From contig CAZPHD010000002.1 of the NCBI GenBank assembly GCA_964586225.1, positions 62,001 to 126,000 of the forward strand: a DNA stretch of 64,000 nucleotides. The letters are read 5' to 3'. This DNA comes from JANJUB01 sp964586225. GTDB taxonomy: Bacteria > Armatimonadota > Fimbriimonadia > Fimbriimonadales > Fimbriimonadaceae. Every line of letters begins with the position of its first letter. Position 1 is the stretch's first letter. The position numbers and the translations under genes were made by a program. This document shows positions 56,437-64,000 of this stretch, in pieces. The notes under the pieces are model-generated. The model searched no databases. It saw only the letters and a program-made list of their open reading frames with translations, and was not told where the DNA came from.

Positions 56437-58929
56437 TCACTCCACCCGGTGGACCGTCGCCCAGATTTCACGTTTGGCGTCGAGGTCGCGGGTTTGCTTG
56501 CGGCCAGGAATGAGGTCGAGATACAGGGTCGCGATCTCATTGGCGCGCATGTGGAAGCGAAGCCGCTGGGGCACGATGCCGAAGGGGGCAAGCTCCTCCG
56601 GGGTCGCGTAAAGCGCGTTCGGGTCGGCGGTCTCGGGGGTCAGTTCCTGCTCGATCTGGCCGCGGAGGTTGGTCTTGAACGCCTTCGCCACCGGCCCAGC
56701 GACGATCAGATCGACCTCGCCGTCGTTGCCCTCGAGCTCCACCAGGCGCACGATGAACGGATACTCGATGCCTTCGCCAGCGTAGCGGTCGGTATGTCGT
56801 CCAGCGTAGTCGCCGATCTCGCGGTAGAAGGCGGTGACGCGGACGTGGTCGGAGTCGAGACGCATGGGTGCGAACTTGGCGGGAAGGTCGCGAACCATAG
56901 TGCCCAGCTCCTCCTCCGTGTACTCGCAACACACTCGCGACTCCTGCGCCATCGCCCAGCGTTCCGTGTTCGTCAACTCTCCATGGGGAATCAGCCAGAG
57001 CGTGATGAAGTCGCACTCGAAGTGGTCCCCATCCCAGGGATCACGCAAGTTAAGGATGGCTTCCGCACCTTGATCAGTCTTGAACCACTGCTGCGTGCCG
57101 TCGTGTGCAACCAGCAAACCGCGACCGTCAGCCTGCACCAAGTCCACAAACGTCAACCCAGTGAACGCGCCCTCGATGTCCTCAAACCACTGCGGCGAGG
57201 TCATCCAGTCGCCCTCGGGATACTTGCGGACGCCCTTGCTGGTTTGATTCACGCTGCGCACGCCATACGGCGCATCGCAGACGATCTCTGCAACCGCACT
57301 CCGAAGCGAGAAGCGAGTTCGAACCGCGCCACCAAAGCCGGGATCCAGCGTTAGGTGGTTGGGGCTGAGTTGCACCTCGAATCCGTCGACACCCTCCATG
57401 ACCTTGACCTTCAGCGAATAGAAGTACATGCCGTGACCGCTGTATCTCAGATTGAGTTCGCCGTCGTCAGAGTCCACCTCATCCAAATCCAGCGTCAACT
57501 CTGAACACACAACTCCATTCTCGCGCCAGAAGAGCTCGAGGAGCGGTTGCTCTTCGGCAAGCACTCCCTCGGGGAAGTCCGCGGTCCAGATTTGTCGCAG
57601 AACACCACGCGTCAGGTCAAAGTGTGCGCGGAACTCACCATCCTGGAACCACGCTTCGGTTTGATCTTCGTTGACGTCAAAGCCGCGCCCCTCAGCGTAC
57701 GAGTCGACCGGGGCATACCCCAGCGCCGGAACTTCATCGCCAAGCTGGGACACCCGATTCCAACCGAGCGGATTTTGGACCACACCCAAAGCGCTACTGA
57801 AGGGCTTGCGCTTCGAAAGCGTTCGCAGTTGAAGCTCTTTGACCTTGGTGGCCAGCGTCGTGGCTCGCTGGTAACTCGCCTCGCCCACTCGGCCACACAA
57901 CCCCTCGCACTCGCAGTTGTCGTGGTGCTGCGCCGACAGCAACTCCCGCCACGCCTCCTCCAACTCCCACGTCGGATACACGTCCCACTGCGCGTACGGC
58001 CGCCCAAACAAACTCAACATCGCCGCCAGCGATTCCGCCGCCATGATCGCCTTCTCGGCCTCGAACGACATCCGCCGCATTCGATCCGAGTTCTTCCCTA
58101 AGGAAAGCCCATGCCACATCTCGCCGGGGTCGTATTGGCGTGTGATCGTCGGCTCGGAGCTCTCCAGATACGAACCCAACGTCGTCGAGACAACATCGAA
58201 CCGCGGGTCGTTCAGCAGCTCGCGCAGTCGCGGCAGGATCACCTCGGCGCGGCACATCCAGTCCGGCGAGGGCATCAGTTCCAGCCATTGCTGAATCAGC
58301 GGTACACCCGACTCCTGCGAAGGCGGGTTGGCGGCGAGGTCATTTAGCAGGATCTCCATGTCCTCCGGCCACTGGTGCAGATTCAATGCGTTGCGAGTGG
58401 CGGTCTTCAGCTTCGAGCCGTCGGGGGCTTGCCACCAGATGACGGGCGCCGCCTCGCGCGGCACTTCGGGAGTGTGCCAAGTCCACTGGAAAAACAGCGA
58501 CGCGCCGGTGTAGCCCGCGCCGACCAGCATTTGCGGAAGCTGCGGGAAGCAGTAGAACTCCTCTTCCCAAAACGTCTTCGGCCACACCCCGAGTAACCGG
58601 CGGCAGGTGCGCGCACCGTAGATGAGCTGACGAACGTTCGATTCGCCGCCGTGGAACTGACCGTAAGGCTGGCCATACGAGCCACCGATGACCTCGATGT
58701 CGCCCGCGGTGATGGCTTCCTTGAGTTCGGCGAGGGCTTCGGGGTCTTCAGCGGCCAGCTTCTCGTAGCCGATGGCGTCGAAGTTCACACCGCCCTTGAC
58801 ACCCGCCTCTCGAACCAGATTGCGCATATCGCGGATCGAACCGGGGAGGACGTGATATCCCCACAGCCACTGCATATCCACCCAGTGCATGTGGTTGCCA
58901 AACGTGTAGGCGATCCGCGGACGAGACAT
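56437..58929 (-). CDS. Glycoside hydrolase family 38-like protein (alpha-mannosidase-like)
   Basis: About 830 aa, no signal peptide. N-terminal part GNHMHWVDMQWLWGYHVLPG corresponds to the zinc-binding HxHWD region of GH38, but the sequence is divergent. FWEEEFYCFPQLPQMLVGAG and SAQHHDNCECEGLCGR fit later GH38 motifs, followed by a long beta-rich C-terminal region. ATG 58929 chosen; a TTG at 58947 gives six more residues. May process mannosides; probably works with the GH2 enzymes and the acetylesterase on glycans. Confidence 0.7.
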   Translation of the reverse strand: MSRPRIAYTFGNHMHWVDMQWLWGYHVLPGSIRDMRNLVREAGVKGGVNFDAIGYEKLAAEDPEALAELKEAITAGDIEVIGGSYGQPYGQFHGGESNVRQLIYGARTCRRLLGVWPKTFWEEEFYCFPQLPQMLVGAGYTGASLFFQWTWHTPEVPREAAPVIWWQAPDGSKLKTATRNALNLHQWPEDMEILLNDLAANPPSQESGVPLIQQWLELMPSPDWMCRAEVILPRLRELLNDPRFDVVSTTLGSYLESSEPTITRQYDPGEMWHGLSLGKNSDRMRRMSFEAEKAIMAAESLAAMLSLFGRPYAQWDVYPTWELEEAWRELLSAQHHDNCECEGLCGRVGEASYQRATTLATKVKELQLRTLSKRKPFSSALGVVQNPLGWNRVSQLGDEVPALGYAPVDSYAEGRGFDVNEDQTEAWFQDGEFRAHFDLTRGVLRQIWTADFPEGVLAEEQPLLELFWRENGVVCSELTLDLDEVDSDDGELNLRYSGHGMYFYSLKVKVMEGVDGFEVQLSPNHLTLDPGFGGAVRTRFSLRSAVAEIVCDAPYGVRSVNQTSKGVRKYPEGDWMTSPQWFEDIEGAFTGLTFVDLVQADGRGLLVAHDGTQQWFKTDQGAEAILNLRDPWDGDHFECDFITLWLIPHGELTNTERWAMAQESRVCCEYTEEELGTMVRDLPAKFAPMRLDSDHVRVTAFYREIGDYAGRHTDRYAGEGIEYPFIVRLVELEGNDGEVDLIVAGPVAKAFKTNLRGQIEQELTPETADPNALYATPEELAPFGIVPQRLRFHMRANEIATLYLDLIPGRKQTRDLDAKREIWATVHRVE

Positions 58930-58954
58930 GTGCTTAGGATGACTCAAATCTGAC

Positions 58955-59680
58955 CTATGGAATCGGCCGCCGGACCACGTTCTCGACCCCCGCCTGCTTC
59001 AGCTCGGCGAGAACTTCCTCATCGGTCATCCCTTCCCTGCGCAACACCGTCCAAGCATAGTCGGCGAACTTCGACCAAGCTGACCATTCAGCCGCGGGAT
59101 CGGGAGATCGGTACAACCCTGGTAACCCGATCTCCGTGAGTTCCTGACCATGCTTCTCAATGCAGATCAGCATGCTTACATGTGATCCCCTTCGTGAAGT
59201 GGCCGGAGCATACTTGTACAGCATCCAACTACTTACCGCCGTGAGCAGGCTGATTCGAGGCGTCGTCTCGACCTCAAACACCCGGGAAACAAGCAGGCGA
59301 GCCACGTCATCTTTCTTGATGGTCTGGCTGAACTCAACGATCCCCTGCGTAGGCCCAGAATCGTGCCCTGGCGTCGAGTTGTATGCGTGATTGACGTCGT
59401 AGGCCCGAGTCTGTGCGCCGACCAACCTCCATCCTGAGACCGAGTCGCCAAGCAATCGCTCAACTCGATCAAGGGTCTGGCGACTGCCCAGCAGCTTCTT
59501 GTCTCGCTCGGTCAAATGCTCATAGAGCGGACTCAGCTTGCCGCTGACGATCGCCTCTAGCTCAAGAGCGGCGAGACTGCTCGGCTTTAGCGGCCGTCGG
59601 TCGAACCACAACCAAGCGACCAAGCAGACGCCTACGATCGCTACGAGGCCCAGCGTCCACGTCAGCTTCGACGTTCCCAT
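58955..59680 (-). CDS. Single-pass membrane protein of unknown function
   Basis: 241 aa from ATG 59680, chosen because TATACT lies 6 nt upstream. N-terminal anchor (LTWTLGLVAIVGVCLVAWLW) then helical LAALELEAIVSGKLSPLYEH and a beta-rich part with ISLLTAVSSWMLYKYAPATS. Layout recalls the protein at 46835-47476. Confidence 0.65.
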   Translation of the reverse strand: MGTSKLTWTLGLVAIVGVCLVAWLWFDRRPLKPSSLAALELEAIVSGKLSPLYEHLTERDKKLLGSRQTLDRVERLLGDSVSGWRLVGAQTRAYDVNHAYNSTPGHDSGPTQGIVEFSQTIKKDDVARLLVSRVFEVETTPRISLLTAVSSWMLYKYAPATSRRGSHVSMLICIEKHGQELTEIGLPGLYRSPDPAAEWSAWSKFADYAWTVLRREGMTDEEVLAELKQAGVENVVRRPIP

Positions 59681-59686
59681 CTCTTC

Positions 59687-59692
59687 AGTATA
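59687..59692 (-). promoter_or_regulatory. -10 box TATACT, 6 nt before the start at 59680
   Basis: Minus-strand TATACT with 6 nt to ATG. The divergent + strand gene starts only 36 bp away. Confidence 0.5.
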
Positions 59693-59703
59693 AGGCGAGT
59701 GGA

Positions 59704-59709
59704 TAAACT
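59704..59709 (+). promoter_or_regulatory. -10 box TAAACT, 7 nt before the acetylesterase start
   Basis: TAAACT then 7 nt then ATG 59717. It overlaps the region of the divergent promoter. Confidence 0.5.
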
Positions 59710-59716
59710 GCTCGTC

Positions 59717-61612
59717 ATGAAACTCGCCACCGGTATGGTGTTGGCGCTTGCGGCCACGATGGCTGCCGCCGAAGTCAAGCTCGCCTCCCCGTTCTCCTCG
59801 AACATGGTGCTCCAGCGCCAAACCGAGGTGACGATCTGGGGCACGGCATCACCCGGCGAAGCGATCGCCGTCCGCTCGACCTGGGGCGCGAATGCCAACG
59901 CCGTCGCCGGCGAAGATGGCCGCTGGAGCACGAAGCTGAAGACCGGGGCCGCCGGTGGACCCTACGAGCTCAGCATCCGCGGCACGAACTCGCTGTGGCT
60001 GCGGAACATCATGCTTGGCGAAGTGTGGCTGTGCTCGGGCCAATCTAATATGGAGTGGCCCCTGAGGATCGTCGAGAACGGCGAAGCCGAAGCCGCTCTC
60101 GCAAAGCACCCCAACCTCCGCCTCTTGACGGTGCCTCATCGCATGAGCAACCAGCCCGAGACCAGCTTCACAGGGAGCTGGGTGGAGTGCCGGCCGGACA
60201 CGGCGATCGGGTTCTCGGCGACGGCCTACTACTTTGGCCTCGCGCTGCAGCGCGAGCTCGGCGTTCCCGTCGGCCTGATCCTCTCCTCGGTCGGCGGAAC
60301 CGAGGCTGAACTGTGGACCAGCGAACCCACTCTGCGATCGATGCCTGATTTCGCCGCACGATTTGATGCCGTTCGGAGTCGATACCAGGAAGCTCAGGAC
60401 GCCGCCGCCGCACGGATCAAGCGTCTCAACGACGACCCAGGGACCGGCAAGTGGTCGGCCGACGAGTTGGACGACCGCGATTGGACGCGCATCGTCGAGC
60501 CGGGAATCTGGCGCGAGGGCGAGCTGGTCGACCTCGACGGCACGGTGTGGTATCGGGCGCGTCTCCTGCTCACCGACAGTCAAGCCAAGGCGGGGGGCGC
60601 CTTACGGCTGGGGCAGATTGACGACGACGACGAGGTGTGGGTGAACGGGAGGCCGGTTGGTAAGACGGCGGGCGCAAACCGCGAGCGAGCCTATCAGCTG
60701 AAGCCTGAGGTGCTCCGCGAGGGATTTAACAATGTTTGTATCCGCGTGATCGACACCGGTGGCGAGGGCGGCTTCCGCAACTCGAAGGCGATCGGCTTTT
60801 TCCCCGCCGAAGGGATGGTGCCGCTGACGAACTGGCGCTACAAGGTCGGCGTGAAGATGAGCGATCTGCCCGCGCCGTTTGGGGCGATGCGGCCGGGCTC
60901 GAGCTTGTACAACGGCATGATCGCGCCCCTCGTGCCGTACACGCTTCGCGGCGCGATTTGGTATCAGGGTGAGTCGAACGTCGGTCGAGCTGAGCAGTAT
61001 CGGACGCTGTTCCCGGCGATGATCGCGGACTGGCGCAAAGCGTGGGGCATCGAGATGCCTTTCTACTTTGTACAGATTTCACCTTTTGAATATGGTCAGA
61101 ACGGAGCCAGTGCTGAGTTGCGGGAGGCCCAGCTGCACACGTTGCGGACCGTACCTCACACGGGAATGGCCGTCACGGCGGACATCGTGCCCGACCTGCG
61201 CGACATCCACCCGACGCTCAAGAAGCCCGTCGGCGAGAGGCTTGCGAAGTGGGCGCTGGCGGGACCTTATGGGAAGAAGGACGTGGTGCCGTCCGGCCCG
61301 CTTTACAAGAGCGCAAAGCGAGATGGCAGCACGATGCGCGTGGAGTTTGACTTTGGCGCGGGGCTTCGAGTTGAGGGCGATTCCATCTTAGGCCTTGAGG
61401 TTGCCGGCGAAGATATGAAGTTCGTCCCCGCGCTGGGCCAGATTGAGGGCTCGACACTGGTGGTGTCGGCAGAGGGTGTTGAGAAGCCGGTGGCGGTGCG
61501 GCTGGGCTGGGGGGATGCCATTCGGCTGAATCTCTTCAATGCGGCTGGGTTACCAGCATCGCCTTTCCGAACGGACGATGCACCGCTCCGCACGGCGGGC
61601 GTAAAGTGGTGA
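59717..61612 (+). CDS. Secreted sialate O-acetylesterase-like protein (SGNH)
   Basis: 631 aa with signal peptide (MKLATGMVLALAATMAAAEV). SGNH-type motifs: LCSGQSNMEWPL near residue 110 (block with Ser), the block IWYQGESNVGRAEQY, then DIVPDLRDIHPTLKKPVGER with Asp-His. An internal beta domain (VDLDGTVWYRARLLLTDSQA) interrupts the hydrolase. Removes O-acetyl groups from sialic acid or other acetylated glycans; fits the local GH2 and GH38-like enzymes. Confidence 0.88.
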   Translation: MKLATGMVLALAATMAAAEVKLASPFSSNMVLQRQTEVTIWGTASPGEAIAVRSTWGANANAVAGEDGRWSTKLKTGAAGGPYELSIRGTNSLWLRNIMLGEVWLCSGQSNMEWPLRIVENGEAEAALAKHPNLRLLTVPHRMSNQPETSFTGSWVECRPDTAIGFSATAYYFGLALQRELGVPVGLILSSVGGTEAELWTSEPTLRSMPDFAARFDAVRSRYQEAQDAAAARIKRLNDDPGTGKWSADELDDRDWTRIVEPGIWREGELVDLDGTVWYRARLLLTDSQAKAGGALRLGQIDDDDEVWVNGRPVGKTAGANRERAYQLKPEVLREGFNNVCIRVIDTGGEGGFRNSKAIGFFPAEGMVPLTNWRYKVGVKMSDLPAPFGAMRPGSSLYNGMIAPLVPYTLRGAIWYQGESNVGRAEQYRTLFPAMIADWRKAWGIEMPFYFVQISPFEYGQNGASAELREAQLHTLRTVPHTGMAVTADIVPDLRDIHPTLKKPVGERLAKWALAGPYGKKDVVPSGPLYKSAKRDGSTMRVEFDFGAGLRVEGDSILGLEVAGEDMKFVPALGQIEGSTLVVSAEGVEKPVAVRLGWGDAIRLNLFNAAGLPASPFRTDDAPLRTAGVKW

Positions 61613-61665
61613 GAAGCGAGTAACTGACCCCGAAGTTGGCTCGTCTCGCTGATAGAGGCTTCGCC

Positions 61666-62250
61666 ATGCTTAGATATGTCTCGCTTCTTGCCCTCTTCGG
61701 CGCGGTAACCACCGCGTCAGTCGCGCTGCAGAAGCCGCCAACCGTACCGCCCACCGCTCTGAAGCTGCTGGACGCGTACGACAATTTGATGAATGACTTG
61801 AAGTTGCTTGACGAGGGCGTTCTCGGCGTGAACCGCATTCCATCTGATCCGACGGAGCTCGTCCACACGAAGTCGAGCCTTGGACGAACCCCGACGAAGT
61901 CAGTTACCCGCGAAGCAATCGTCACGCATCGACAGGCCCTTCGGAGCGAGGGGTTAAGCCTGGTTGGAGACGGGATGATCGCGCGCGAGGGCAAGCAGGA
62001 CTTCCTGTTCTGGTCGCAACCGCGAACCATCGATATTGCCTTCACTGGACCTTTGAGCAAACTTGCAGCCGATGCCCGCGAGACGATGTTCGATGAGCCG
62101 AAGCGGCTGGTGACTCGCGCCGTTGGCGACGGCTACGCAACCGCCAAGCCGATCCTGTTCCGTCACAAGCGTTGCATGGAATGCCACACTGATAAGAAGG
62201 TTGGGGATGTCGCCGCGATCGCGGTCGTGACGTGGAAGCCGAAGAACTAG
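61666..62250 (+). CDS. DUF3365-like heme protein with CxxCH
   Basis: 194 aa from ATG 61666, with AGAGG 7 nt upstream. Signal peptide (LLALFGAVTTASVALQ). The end has KRCMECHTDKKVGDVAAIAV, a c-type heme CxxCH, and earlier RTIDIAFTGPLSKLAADARE, as in DUF3365-type proteins where heme sits beside a sensor fold. Likely periplasmic redox or gas sensing. Confidence 0.75.
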   Translation: MLRYVSLLALFGAVTTASVALQKPPTVPPTALKLLDAYDNLMNDLKLLDEGVLGVNRIPSDPTELVHTKSSLGRTPTKSVTREAIVTHRQALRSEGLSLVGDGMIAREGKQDFLFWSQPRTIDIAFTGPLSKLAADARETMFDEPKRLVTRAVGDGYATAKPILFRHKRCMECHTDKKVGDVAAIAVVTWKPKN

Positions 62251-62651
62251 ATTGCCTCCACGACGTCGGATGCATCGATGCGTCGGTCGAACGTGGCAAG
62301 TCGCAATCCCACTCGCCGACATAGCGCGACCAAGTACGTGTCAGTCACCTGTTGAACGCCACTCGCCAGGTTATTGAGCGCCTCCTCGGCAGGCATCGAA
62401 TCGGGGATGAATCGGTAACCCGGGCTCGCCTTCAACTGCCGCAGCAGTTCTGTAGCTTCGTGGGGCTGGATACCACCAGGAATTCCCTTCGCACACATGA
62501 CGCGGATGAACCCGAGTTCCGTCAAGGGACATGTTGCCCAACCCGCATGCGCATGTTTCACGAACCAAAGCACAGCTCGCTCGTGGTAGATGTGCGCCGA
62601 ATCCAGAATTGCAACAAGGACATTTACATCGAGCAGCGCTGGTCGGTTCAC
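62247..62651 (-). CDS. vapC: VapC-like PIN-domain toxin
   Basis: 134 aa. PIN residues: Asp in ALLDVNVLVAILD, Glu in LTELGFIRVM, Asp in TDTYLVALCR and Asp in LATFDRRID. Ribonuclease toxin. Start overlaps vapB by 4 bp. Confidence 0.9.
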   Translation of the reverse strand: MNRPALLDVNVLVAILDSAHIYHERAVLWFVKHAHAGWATCPLTELGFIRVMCAKGIPGGIQPHEATELLRQLKASPGYRFIPDSMPAEEALNNLASGVQQVTDTYLVALCRRVGLRLATFDRRIDASDVVEAI

Positions 62652-62875
62652 ACCTCGCGCTCCACAATCTCCGCGACTAACTCCGGCGTTATCACGACGT
62701 CTTTCGGCCGGCCCGAGTACACCGGCAGACCCTCCTTCACTTTCAGCCGACGCCCGCTGGCCAAGGACTCCCTGAGTATACGGCTCGCTGCCTCGCTCAT
62801 CGTCACGTTGTCGTATGCGGCCAGTGATTTCAACAACGCATAGACATCGGCGTCAAGGTTCAACGTAGTTCTCAT
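62648..62875 (-). CDS. vapB: VapB-like ribbon-helix-helix antitoxin
   Basis: 75 aa from ATG 62875. RHH start MRTTLNLDADVYALLKSLAA, then MSEAASRILRESL. TATGCT lies 7 nt upstream. The C-terminal part (SGRPKDVVITPELVAEIVER) should wrap the toxin. Confidence 0.88.
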   Translation of the reverse strand: MRTTLNLDADVYALLKSLAAYDNVTMSEAASRILRESLASGRRLKVKEGLPVYSGRPKDVVITPELVAEIVEREV

Positions 62876-62882
62876 GCTGATG

Positions 62883-62910
62883 AGCATACATCATCGCATC
62901 ACTACATCAT
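62883..62910 (-). promoter_or_regulatory. vapB -10 box TATGCT with direct repeat operator
   Basis: TATGCT (+ strand 62883-62888) is 7 nt from ATG 62875. Two direct copies of TACATCAT (+ strand, 62887-62894 and 62903-62910), 16 bp apart, overlap the promoter; plausible VapB operator. Confidence 0.5.
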
Positions 62911-62976
62911 ACAAGCCAACTAGCTCGGCCTTCGTTCAACACGCGCCAGGTCCCAAGCCCGGTCTAGCTCGCCCGG

Positions 62977-62982
62977 TATCCT
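62977..62982 (+). promoter_or_regulatory. -10-like box TATCCT, 8 nt before cysS
   Basis: TATCCT then 8 nt then ATG 62991. AGGGAG sits too near the ATG for a normal ribosome-binding site. Confidence 0.4.
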
Positions 62983-62990
62983 TAGGGAGC

Positions 62991-64000
62991 ATGAGCCACC
63001 GTTCGTTCCGACTCTATGACACGATGACCCGCCAGGTCAAAGAACTCGCCCCGGCAACCCCCGGGCACCTCAAGTTCTATTCGTGCGGACCGACCGTTTA
63101 CAGCTACGCGCACATCGGCAACTTCCGCACATTTCTGACCGCCGACTTGATCGTTCGTACCGCCCAAGCCCTGGGGTGGACAGTCGACTATGTCAGCAAT
63201 ATCACCGACGTCGGCCACCTGACGAGCGACGATCAGGAAGACGGCGAAGATCGCATGGAGAAGGGACTGCGCTCGAAAGAGGGGGAACAGTTCGCTAATG
63301 TATGGGATCTAGCTGAATACTATGCGACCTGCTTCAAGGACGACTGGGTTCGCCTCAACTTACAGCGCCCGCTCGTCTGGCCCAGAGCTACCCAACACAT
63401 GCGCGAGCAGATCGTGGCTGCCGAACAACTGATCGCTTCCGGGCATGCTTATGAAACACCAACTGGGGTGTACTATCGGGTTGCTCGCCACGAGGGCTAT
63501 GGTCGCCTCAGCGGCAACGTCGATCGCGATGAGCTTATTACGGGTGCCCGGGACGTTGTGCTGGACGACAACAAAGAGCATCCCGCCGACTTCGCGCTGT
63601 GGAAGAAAGACGAGAAACATCTGATGCAGTGGTACTCGCCGTGGGGCTGGGGATTTCCCGGTTGGCATCTCGAATGCTCCGTAATGGCGATGGCTTACTT
63701 GGGCGAGACTCTTGATCTCCATGCGGGTGGAGAAGACCTGATCTTCCCCCACCACGAATGCGAGATTGCGCAGAGCGAGGCTCTAACGGGCAAGCCCTTT
63801 GCCCGGCACTGGGTCCACACGCGTTTTCTGCAAGTCGATGGACAGAAGATGTCTAAATCTTTGGGCAACTTCTTCACGGTCCGTGATCTTGTCGACGGCA
63901 AGGGTGCATCGCCGCTGGCCGTACGTTATGCGCTGATTTCGCAGAACTACGGTGTTCCTCACAACTTTACAATGGACCTCCTTCGCGATGCTACCAACAA
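62991..64000 (+). CDS. cysS: Cysteinyl-tRNA synthetase (3' partial)
   Basis: Class I synthetase charging tRNA-Cys. Frame open from ATG 62991 to the window edge (336 codons). Zinc-binding Cys in FYSCGPTVYSY; HIGH-type HIGNFRTF; VSNITDVGHLTSDDQED; second zinc set GWHLECSVMAM and HHECEIAQSE; KMSKS as QKMSKSLGNFF. The gene continues beyond base 64000. Confidence 0.96.
   Translation, partial: MSHRSFRLYDTMTRQVKELAPATPGHLKFYSCGPTVYSYAHIGNFRTFLTADLIVRTAQALGWTVDYVSNITDVGHLTSDDQEDGEDRMEKGLRSKEGEQFANVWDLAEYYATCFKDDWVRLNLQRPLVWPRATQHMREQIVAAEQLIASGHAYETPTGVYYRVARHEGYGRLSGNVDRDELITGARDVVLDDNKEHPADFALWKKDEKHLMQWYSPWGWGFPGWHLECSVMAMAYLGETLDLHAGGEDLIFPHHECEIAQSEALTGKPFARHWVHTRFLQVDGQKMSKSLGNFFTVRDLVDGKGASPLAVRYALISQNYGVPHNFTMDLLRDATN

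Noticed and set aside
1..64000. tRNA or rRNA genes
   Set aside because: I looked for T-loop-like GGTTCGAATCC segments and rRNA-like stretches and found none I could support; a covariance-model scan would be decisive.
1..64000. Prophage, integrase or insertion sequence
   Set aside because: No transposase, integrase, capsid or terminase motif in any frame; only small non-coding repeats are seen.

Overview
The window is 64 kb of gene-dense, high-GC bacterial chromosome with about 66 protein genes on both strands. I see no rRNA, tRNA, CRISPR array, prophage or transposase gene. The gene set (two-membrane hints such as an MlaE permease, type IV pilus PilC, many secreted glycosidases and metalloproteases, UbiA-type quinone enzyme, LutAB, NADH dehydrogenase) and the many starts preceded by a TANNNT box 6-8 nt upstream of ATG (leaderless pattern) suit a free-living or wastewater/soil Armatimonadota, perhaps the Fimbriimonadia. 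This placement is inference from style and not a database result.

Layout. 1-2.6 kb (+): end of a NADH dehydrogenase locus (nuoA, nuoC, with no nuoB between them), tsaE, a 47-aa membrane protein and a divergent YchF-like GTPase, closed by a bidirectional terminator facing rpsA. 4.3-9.2 kb: MlaE permease, a lipoprotein, PilC, and a sigma factor fused to a GGDEF-like domain. 9.2-13.8 kb (+): kbl, trpG, a GH2 enzyme, a TfoX-like protein. 13.8-19.1 kb (-): GNAT, a secreted unknown, phosphodiester glycosidase-like protein, LD-carboxypeptidase, a Cys-rich membrane protein and EF-P. 19.2-28.3 kb (+): a tightly packed run of ten genes (M20 peptidase, lutA, lutB, pepF, ubiA-like, an unknown, a small membrane protein, trpD, trpC, trpF), most with ATGA-type overlaps. 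28.3-31.8 kb (-): a Gly-rich membrane protein, purH and an Ig-like membrane protein. 31.9-37.9 kb (+): SPFH protein, lipoprotein, large metalloprotease, XdhC, DUF1444-like protein. 37.9-41.3 kb (-): a metzincin with FG-GAP and Ca-binding repeats, OsmC and fRMsr-like GAF protein. 41.4-43.5 kb (+): BlaI/M56 sensor pair, then convergent ftsZ (-). 44.9-53.7 kb (+): a DUF433 protein, an unusual four-gene cluster (poly-C lipoprotein, prepilin-like, Cys-rich secreted protein, membrane protein), a frameshifted tyrosine-decarboxylase-like gene, a secreted GH2, two small proteins and a Fic protein. 53.8-59.7 kb (-): GNAT, HepT/MntA toxin-antitoxin, the C-terminal half of UvrA as a stand-alone gene, an orphan antitoxin-like protein, a GH38-like enzyme and a membrane protein. 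59.7-64 kb: sialate O-acetylesterase, a heme protein, VapBC and the start of cysS.

Most notable. The strongest candidate for something new is the protein at 7909-9168: a complete SigB/SigF-type sigma factor followed by a GGDEF domain whose active site is destroyed (EDTSF in place of GGDEF) but whose c-di-GMP inhibitory-site motif RxxD is kept at the exact canonical spacing. This suggests a sigma factor directly controlled by c-di-GMP, next to pilC. Others: a 12-C homopolymer that separates a perfect lipoprotein signal from its mature part (phase variation or sequencing error), a precise half-UvrA, a Fic gene under a palindrome that covers its own start codon, and widespread leaderless promoters.
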